From Bidens hawaiensis (lineage: Eukaryota; Streptophyta; Magnoliopsida; Asterales; Asteraceae): 64,000 bases of DNA. The stretch's first letter is position 1; each line of letters starts with the position of its first letter. Below the pieces are notes generated by a model. That model saw only the letters and a list, made by a program, of their open reading frames with translations, was not told the DNA's origin and did not search any database. The position numbers and the translations under genes were made by a program. Positions 58,601 to 64,000 of this stretch are shown in pieces. The DNA is taken from positions 496,001 through 560,000 of the forward strand of contig JAIQDT010001134.1 in assembly GCA_021521415.1 (NCBI GenBank), read 5' to 3'.

Positions 58601-59680
58601 AGCGACCACGTGCACCCTTGCACCGTTGCCCATGAAAAGACTCACTTCGCCCTTCTTTAAGTCTTCATTCCTTTTGAACCCCTGCAACCAATTGCAAATA
58701 TGAGTTCCACATCCGGTATCCAATACCCATGTGTTAGAAGAAATAAGATTTAGCTCAATATTAATCATAAAGACATTACCCGAGGCATGCCCCGCATTCC
58801 TCTTGTCTCTTAGCTCTTTTAGGTAGACCGGGCAATTGCGTTTCCAGTGTCCGGTCTCCCCACAACCAAAACAAGGATCATCCTTATGACCCCTCGGTTC
58901 CACAACCTTTTGTTTCTTTGCCATAACCGGTGATTTGCCCTTACCCTTAAGATGCACAGGAAGACCCTTTCTTTTTGCTACCTTAGCCTTAGGATTGGGT
59001 TGAAATCGATTCTTGGATCTACCTTCATTGATCGCAAACACGGGTAAAACCCTTTTACCCATGCTCGCCTCGGCTGTTTTAAGCATTGAGTGAAGTTCTC
59101 CAATGTTTTTGTCCCACCCGTTCATGTTATAATTTAACACGAAAGTGTCGAACCTTTTTGACAAAGAGTTAAGGATCAAATCCGTTGCTAACTCTTTTGA
59201 GATGGGACAATTGAGCTTGGCGAGGCGATCAATGTAACTTTTCATCTTAAGTACATAAGTTGAAACTGGTTGATTATCATCCATTCTACATGCATGCAAG
59301 GCTCGAACCGTTTCGAACCTTTCAACCCTCGATTGCTTAAGGAACATTTCCTTAAGTTGAGTAATCATGTCGTACGCATTATGGTTTTCGAAATCCTTTT
59401 GGATTTCGGGAACCATAGTCGCCAACATGAGGCATGACACTTGAATGGAATCTTCCGTGTGTTGGACCCAATTCATATATTCGACCTCACTTCCCTCTTC
59501 CGGTTCATTGGGGATAGGTGTTTCCAAAACATGATATAATTTTTCTTGTTTTAGAACAATCCTTAAATTTCGGAACCAATCCGAAAAGTTATTGTGGTTA
59601 AGACGGTCTTTAGCGAGAATAGATCGGAGAGATACGTTTTGGACGTTTGGGATTATGTTGTCGTCGACGTGTGCGGCCAT
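55664..59680 (-). CDS. gag-pol: Copia-3 Gag-Pol polyprotein, intact
   Basis: One uninterrupted frame, 1,346 residues if read from ATG 59704. I prefer ATG 59680 (MAAHVDDN), the usual gag start, which follows an acceptor-like TTCTGCAG. Using the longer numbering: capsid/UBN2 about 30-220; zinc knuckle CFGCGETGHWKRNC near 278-291; protease WVLDTGCGTHIC near 326; GAG-pre-integrase WHCRLGHINKNR near 470; integrase Asp in HTDVCGP near 526, Asp in LRSDRGGEY near 586, Glu in NGVSERRNR near 624; RT with FLNGYLEEDVHM and YVDDILLF near 1016; RNase H with GYVDASF near 1188 and STTESEY near 1231. All catalytic triads are present. It would make particles, cDNA and integration complexes. Confidence 0.96.
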   Translation of the reverse strand: MAAHVDDNIIPNVQNVSLRSILAKDRLNHNNFSDWFRNLRIVLKQEKLYHVLETPIPNEPEEGSEVEYMNWVQHTEDSIQVSCLMLATMVPEIQKDFENHNAYDMITQLKEMFLKQSRVERFETVRALHACRMDDNQPVSTYVLKMKSYIDRLAKLNCPISKELATDLILNSLSKRFDTFVLNYNMNGWDKNIGELHSMLKTAEASMGKRVLPVFAINEGRSKNRFQPNPKAKVAKRKGLPVHLKGKGKSPVMAKKQKVVEPRGHKDDPCFGCGETGHWKRNCPVYLKELRDKRNAGHASGNVFMINIELNLISSNTWVLDTGCGTHICNWLQGFKRNEDLKKGEVSLFMGNGARVHVVARGDFTLSLPSGLEVVLRNVLYAPSLTRNIISVHLLRQCNFDFKFVKSEMHVSSNGIFYFKAVPNNGIYELVHDNTLNSSLYQTSTKRLKKDLSDSYIWHCRLGHINKNRVNTLQKNGLLKTNELGSFDECESCIQGKMTKEPFKGTNERAKDLLGIIHTDVCGPLKPTSRNSERYFITFTDDFSRYGYVYLMKHKHEAFEMFKEFQNEVQNQLDRTIKVLRSDRGGEYLSDAFQSHLRDCGIISQLTPPGTPQHNGVSERRNRTLLDMVRSMMARSSLPPSFWGYALLTAARILNMAPTKKVDRIPYEVWHGKVPSFSYLRVWGCIVYVKRDTPNKLEARSIRCIFIGYPKDDIGYIFYDPSEQKVFVSRKGYFLETKFLMEGPSEKRVELEEVQESLDDTQLVDTSFQHEDVEGDQMVDHTHVARRSSRISRPPKKYGFLVDDCYLVDSDEPISYKDAMSQPDCDKWLEAMSAEMQSMHDNQVWELVDRPLNSKLVGCKWVFKKKTDMHGNLDTYKARLVAKGFTQTQGIDYDETFSPVAMLKSIRILFAIAAHFDYEIWQMDVKTAFLNGYLEEDVHMVQPEGFVDPSNPDKVCKLRKSIYGLKQASRMWNHRFNEEIKAFGFVQNGDEACVYKWASGSIVMFLILYVDDILLFGNDIPSMENVKAWLSSRFSIKDLGEATYILGIKVYRDRQRKLIGLNQSAYIDKILKRFRMENSKKGLVPIPRGTVLSSSQSPSSKEEQDRMKHVPYASAIGSIMYAMMCTRPDVSYALSITSRYQHNPGDSHWMAVKNILKYLRRTKDMFLIYGSGEEELVVKGYVDASFQTDRDDSRSQSGYVFILNGGAVSWKSSKQDVVALSTTESEYIAASMAAQEAAWMKKFIMDLGIISTIQEPLEIFCDNEGAIAQIKEPRAHQKTRHIERRFNYIRDEVEKRKICIHKVHTDQNIADPLTKLLDRPKHEGHVCALGLRYSSEWI

Positions 59681-59798
59681 CTGCAGAATTTTAATTAAGT
59701 TCATTTTAGTGTTTTACCTTTTTAATTATTAATACCCTTTTATATATACCAAATATAATTAATAATTAAAATCTAGAATCCAACGATAAACCCGATTC

Positions 59799-60111
59799 CG
59801 GTTAGGTGACCTTTTTCCCATTGTCGGTTTATCAAGGTAGTTATTCATAACAATTGCAAACCCTTTTGCAACTTCTAGAGTTTATGGGACCGGTTCGAAA
59901 TCATATTTCGTGTCGGCATGTTTATCCCATCAACACCTATTAGACCCCATGCTTGGGTGACCCTCTTCACATGGTTCTAATTTAAGTCGTCCTACTTGTA
60001 TCAACTTGTAATATTAACATACAAACGGTTAGGTGACCTTTTTCCCATTTATATGCCAATATTACCTCAACATATTAATTTACTCTACGCGGTTAGGTGA
60101 CCTTTTTCCCA
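59799..60111. repeat. Three copies of a ~22-bp word in the Copia-3 leader
   Basis: GGTTAGGTGACCTTTTTCCC occurs at about 59800, 60028 and 60091, each exact, with a decayed relative near 59949 (TGGGTGACCCTCTTCACA). It contains the 6-bp palindrome GGTGACC over 7 bp. Spacing is uneven. Confidence 0.9.
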
Positions 60112-61094
60112 CTAAGAGCTTACTAATATGTTAAGCGTTAATACAAAAGGATGGTGTTTAACTTGTTATCCTTAATTTCAAAAGGGATTTTTAGTTTTAA
60201 TAATTCTAGTTATAAAACTTTAAATCATGTTCTAACATGCATTTAGTAACATGATTATTTTGAAACCATTTTCAAAATTCTAATTTATAATAAAACCATT
60301 TTATTATGGGCGTGAGACGGCTAGTTAATAAATCCATTTTATTAAACTACGTGTCACGTAATTACCGATAATTATTAGAACCCGTTTTATGCTTTGTTAA
60401 TTAATTCTATGTGACGAAGTTGATATCCTAATATCTAGCAACCACATAATCAAACAATCAATTAACAAGCATACACAATTATACTAGACACGAGCCACTA
60501 AGTTTAGACCACACTTGTTAGCCGAAACAAGTGTATGTCTTAGGTCCGATCCTAAGGGACACATGACACATGGATGTTGTAGCTCCCACTCGATCCCGCA
60601 TCCAAATGCTTCGAGCATCTTCTTCAACCCCGTTGTGATCCATTGGGCTTGAACTTGGGCCTTAGCTTCCATAAGCTTCCATTTGGGCTTAATTGGTGGG
60701 CTTAGGTCCTTTTGGGCTTGAATCCCCTTAATGGGCTTGTGAGACCCATTATCACCATACCCGGCCCAATAAGGCCCAAACTTCCAATTTTGCAATCTTC
60801 TTTAAATTTACATAACAAATGTCCTAATACATTTTTCTATAAAATAAAGATATTACAAATAAACTATTTATTACATACCCATATGAATAAATAATTACAA
60901 AATTGCCCTTAATTAATTATTACAAACCGAAACTTTGAATAATTAATAACAATCACAACAAACATCCATTTGGTCTACGGCTCGGTCTAGTTTTAACAAA
61001 CATAACCCGTTATGTCTTAGGAACCCGTTCCAAAACCCCTTGACCTTATCGGGCCTAGCCCAACCCATTTGGGCTTGACCCAATAACTTGATTA
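60112..61094. other. Copia-3 leader, middle
   Basis: No real gene. It is rich in GGGCTT/GGCCCA words between 60640 and 60780. The open stretch 60484-60795 on the minus strand has no recognisable domain and is probably chance. Confidence 0.55.
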
Positions 61095-61286
61095 TGGGCT
61101 TCGGCCCACATGTGCAAAACACATGGGCTTCGGCCCAATAAAAGTCTAATGGGCTTCGGCCCATTTAACCAAAATGGGCTTCGGCCCATTTAACTTTCTT
61201 CCCTCCTTTATTTTTCTTCTCGGTTAACCCATTAACCTAATGAAGTGGGCTTCGGCCCAATCACATCCGAATTGGGCTTCGGCCCA
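61095..61286. repeat. Six TGGGCTTCGGCCCA hairpin repeats in the Copia-3 leader
   Basis: Six perfect 14-bp inverted repeats at 61095-61108, 61124-61137, 61150-61163, 61175-61188, 61246-61259 and 61273-61286. The stem is TGGGC/GCCCA with a 4-nt loop, TTCG on the plus strand and CGAA in element-sense RNA. They lie next to the 5' LTR in the transcribed leader. Confidence 0.95.
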
Positions 61287-61450
61287 TGAACTCGGTTTTA
61301 TATATTTTTTTTTTTTTTTTTTTTTTTGAACAAAGCCAAAAATAATAACAAGATTAAATACAAAAAAATCATGCATGTTTATTTTTGTATAAAATCTTTC
61401 AAGGGGAAAAATATAAAACCGAAAACCCGAAGCTTAGTTTCCCGTATCCC

Positions 61451-61464
61451 GGCTCTTGATGCCA
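61451..61464 (-). other. Copia-3 primer-binding site (variant)
   Basis: The minus strand reads TGGCATCAAGAGCC two bases from the 5' LTR. It differs from the usual TGGTATCAGAGCC by one substitution and one inserted base, so another tRNA-Met version or a mismatch is implied. Confidence 0.7.
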
Positions 61465-61466
61465 TT

Positions 61467-61560
61467 TGTTGGGTTTCTATGGATAATTTATACCTAGTTA
61501 ACCATTTAACTAGTCACAATTAAGGCGGAAGCGTGATATTTACAAACTAAACATATCTAT

Positions 61561-61594
<34 letters not shown>

Positions 61595-62471
61595 CAAGAT
61601 TATATGATATGTGTTCATGAACAACCTATTTTATTCATGTCATAAGATTACCAATAATCTATATATTAGAAACCCGAGGCAAGGATCAAGTAATACGGAA
61701 AAACTAAACTATCAAAGCTTGTAAAACTTACATTCTTAAACCTTTAAGAGATGTAGTTGATGGTTGAAGAAGATGATGATGTTGATGCTAGACTTTCAAA
61801 GGAAAATCCTCAAACGGAATATACCCCGAGCCTCCAACACACACCGAGCTATGTTAGGGAGCTTGAACACCAAAAAACCGAGACCCGAGCCTCTTCCTTT
61901 GTCTTGGCCGAAAACAAGAAGAAAGAAAAAGAGTTGTTTGGTTTTTGGTTACTTGAAAGTATATGATGATCTTTATCTTTATATCATCATTCAATCACAT
62001 CCAACATGGTGTTAGGTGTTTTGGTCAAGTAACCCATTACCAAACCATACCAAATCCATGACAAGATATTGACCAAAATCATGGGGTGTGGGGCCCACCC
62101 AAAACCGGCCCCAAATATATTTATATATATTTTTTTTTTTTATTTATTTTATACTTTATACTTTATAAAATATATAAACACCCCATCTTTTATAAACCAT
62201 TTTATAAAAGAACACATAGTTAAATAATCATTCCAATAATAATTATTTGAATAAATAAATTAACCAATTAATTTATTTAACACTTTCAAGTAAGTATTCA
62301 GAAACCTGATTTTCTGAATGTATCGTGTTCTGTATTTGTCTCATAGATCTTATCTTAACAAATACATAATTGGTGTGTGTCTAACTCGTTATTGGGTATG
62401 ACCCGACTTGGATCAAACACAACTAGCCACATTAACCTAATTATGTGTCTCGGGCATATGGTATTCCAACA
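61467..62471 (-). repeat. Copia-3 5' LTR
   Basis: 1,005 bp, almost identical to 53894-54882. It is longer mainly because of the TA tract at 61563-61592 and a duplicated ATACTTT. Confidence 0.96.
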
Positions 62472-62476
62472 CATAT

Positions 62477-62835
62477 TTATCGCAAGGAATTGTCATTTTC
62501 AATATTATATGTATTCAAAAACCGTGATTACTTGCTTAACTTTATGTTGACAAACTATGTATTTTCACGCATGGCGCAGGTAGCTATATTGGATGAAGCA
62601 AGAGATTAAAGAGTAGATTGGACTTTATGTTGCATGAGTAATTACAGACGGATTTTGTTCTTATTTAGTTAAGTTGTAATGATATTTAATTCGAGACAAT
62701 GTTAGTGTTTTTGCATACTTGAATTATATGAAAAAAATAATTTAGATATTGACACGTGTATTTACTTTAGTGTCTTTTGAGTTATGATAAAATTATGTCG
62801 TGCCCCGGCATGTTCCGCCTTAAGTTGGGGTGTGA
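62477..62835 (+). mobile_element. 3' end of an old Gypsy LTR
   Basis: The stretch ends CCGCCTTAAG...GGGGTGTGACA. This resembles the Gypsy-1 LTR end (CTTCCGCAAATCGC...GGGGTGTGACA). Copia-1 and Copia-3 are both inserted in what appears to be this LTR. Its start and TSD are not found in the window. Confidence 0.45.
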
Positions 62836-62876
62836 CACTTAATCAATCGAATCTCTACAAAAACCGCTCTCATAAG

Positions 62877-63268
62877 AAGGGGTATGAATATAGTTGAAGA
62901 CAAGTGTGCTTTATGCGAATGTGCCCGGAGACCTCGGTACATCCGATGATTCACTATCGGGCAAAGTGGATTTGGTCTGTTATTCATAGTTAGGTCAAAT
63001 TACTAGTCTCATCGTGTTTTGAATTGGTTAATGAGGTGTTAGAATTCCCGTATTTACACAAGAGCAATAAGGAAGATTGCCTAACAAAACAAGTTATTTC
63101 TCTTTACACTTTGGTTGATATAGAAGACACAGGACGATAAGATCTTTAAAGGTATCCTGATCTTGGTGAACAAAGTGATGGATGATATAGAGGCAACTTC
63201 GTTCTTGTTGGTGAAGCATAGGAGGCCGAAGGCGAATTTGAATTGTGAAGCTTAGAGCTTGTTTAATT
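62877..63268 (+). pseudogene. LINE-type reverse transcriptase C-terminal relic
   Basis: One frame with several stops reads EDKCALCECA, the start of an RT zinc-binding (zf-RVT) domain. It later reads DDKIFKGILILVNKVMDDIE, ATSFLLVKHRRP and NCEAWSLFNL, the usual C-terminal tail of plant non-LTR retrotransposon RTs. The body is decayed and the upstream RT is absent. No target duplication seen. Confidence 0.6.
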
Positions 63269-64000
63269 TAATTAATTCACCTTTGTAGTTCCTTTTTTTC
63301 TTCTTTTTTTTTTGAGTTTTTGGTTTTCATTCCTTGTACTCTTTTCGGGTTTCTTGCAGCTTGCAACTAGCCTTTTATGTTTTTATATAATTTTGGCCTT
63401 TGATAAAACTAAAAACTAATGTTAAAAGCAATTTAAATCTGATTAAATGGTCGAATATCCGTGTAAAAAGGAAATAACAACTAATTTGAACCCTATTTCT
63501 CTTAGCTACATCATCCTTTTTTTAAGGTAAATTTCTTTTTCTTTTTTGGACTTGAACTGAGAAGCTTTAGGTGTTTAAAAGATTTCGTCTCTGTCACTCA
63601 CTAGGCAACCAACCCCAGTACTCTTAACAACTTTCTTAAAAACAGAAGACAATTGTTTGGCGTGGTTGTTCAAAAAACCACTGGGTCATAACTAGGCGTC
63701 ATAGAATTGATCGAATTCAACTTCAACTTAAAAGAAATAAACCCTATATGTAATTTGGATCACCATTACATGTAGAAAAGTATCAACACGTACACAATAG
63801 TAATTTGACGTGTGAAATATGAACATCTTGATATATGACCCCGTGAATTTAAGACAGCTTGACAAAGTGAGCGATGCATGACGTATATATGATAAATGTT
63901 AAATACTTTGGGCCATGCAAAAGAATGAGATGTGATGAATGAAATAAATAAATAACAGTTGTAGAAACCCGTGAAATTAATTAATAATTGACTAAAAGGG
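63269..64000. other. AT-rich right end, nothing recognised
   Basis: T-rich sequence follows the LINE relic and may be its 3' untranslated part. No ORF, RNA gene or repeat is supported. Confidence 0.55.

Larger units (their letters stand above)
53894..62471 (-). mobile_element. Copia-3: complete Ty1/Copia retrotransposon
   Basis: 8,578 bp on the minus strand with TSD CATAT (53889-53893 and 62472-62476). LTRs 61467-62471 (5') and 53894-54882 (3') differ by one visible base plus length changes in TA and T runs. It has a PBS-like site, a 1.8-kb leader, one unbroken polyprotein ORF and a polypurine tract. It looks recent and possibly competent. It is a different Copia lineage from Copia-1/2, with no accessory ORF. 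Confidence 0.96.

Noticed and set aside
60484..60795. 103-residue minus-strand ORF in the Copia-3 leader
   Set aside because: No recognisable domain, and it lies in a leader with GGGCTT-type repeats; probably a chance open frame.
61095..61286. Extra-stable UUCG tetraloops in Copia-3 genomic RNA
   Set aside because: The C(UUCG)G form exists only on the plus strand. The element is on the minus strand, so its sense RNA has CGAA loops. The hairpin claim is kept, the UUCG claim is not.

Overview
The window is plant nuclear repeat DNA, very probably from a eudicot. The Asteraceae is my best guess, from the style of the Copia accessory ORFs and gag proteins, but this is inference. I found no cellular protein-coding gene, rRNA or tRNA gene. 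About 62 of 64 kb is LTR retrotransposon, most of it one nest built by successive insertions. Five insertions are proved by matching 5-bp target-site duplications (TSDs).

Layout. (1) Copia-1, a SIRE-like Ty1/Copia element on the minus strand, runs from 339 to 53523 (LTRs 339-1343 and 52509-53523, TSD CCTTT). It is split by two blocks. (2) The first block, about 13450-34397, holds an unclassified LTR-like repeat X in two partial copies, a young SIRE-like element Copia-2 (15914-28227, plus strand, LTRs of 439 bp differing at one position, TSD GGTAG), and a truncated Ty3/Gypsy element Gypsy-2 (28615-34397, minus). (3) The second block, Gypsy-1 (36041-51969, plus, LTR 3.6 kb, TSD TTTAC), keeps only gag/protease relics. 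Its right LTR contains a Copia-4 fragment (to 50984) and a solo LTR of the Gypsy-2 family (47265-49398, TSD TGAAG). A Tourist-like MITE (34696-34869, TSD TTA) sits in Copia-1 gag. (4) Copia-3 (53894-62471, minus, TSD CATAT) is a complete element with one unbroken polyprotein ORF. (5) The remaining DNA is an old Gypsy LTR end (to 62835), a LINE reverse-transcriptase relic (about 62877-63268) and unassigned AT-rich sequence.

What looks new. The two SIRE-like elements share an organisation that ordinary annotation misses. Each has gag, pol and a third accessory ORF (aORF) after pol. Each aORF has what looks like its own promoter: a TATA box, a leader with a candidate intron, and an acceptor-like site 2-5 nt before the ATG. 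Upstream of both the LTR TATA box and the internal TATA box lies a dense cluster of a short palindrome-forming motif private to that element: GCGAAGTT/AACTTCGC in Copia-2 and TGCTCGA/TCGAGCA in Copia-1. The motifs are concentrated in non-coding regions. I infer a possible element-specific regulatory circuit in which the aORF protein, or a host factor, reads the element's own motif.

Both elements also carry a candidate intron inside gag whose donor and acceptor are both in phase 0. Splicing it would join Gag to Pol, which otherwise lie in different frames in Copia-2. Copia-3, Copia-4 and repeat X have private palindromic repeats of their own.
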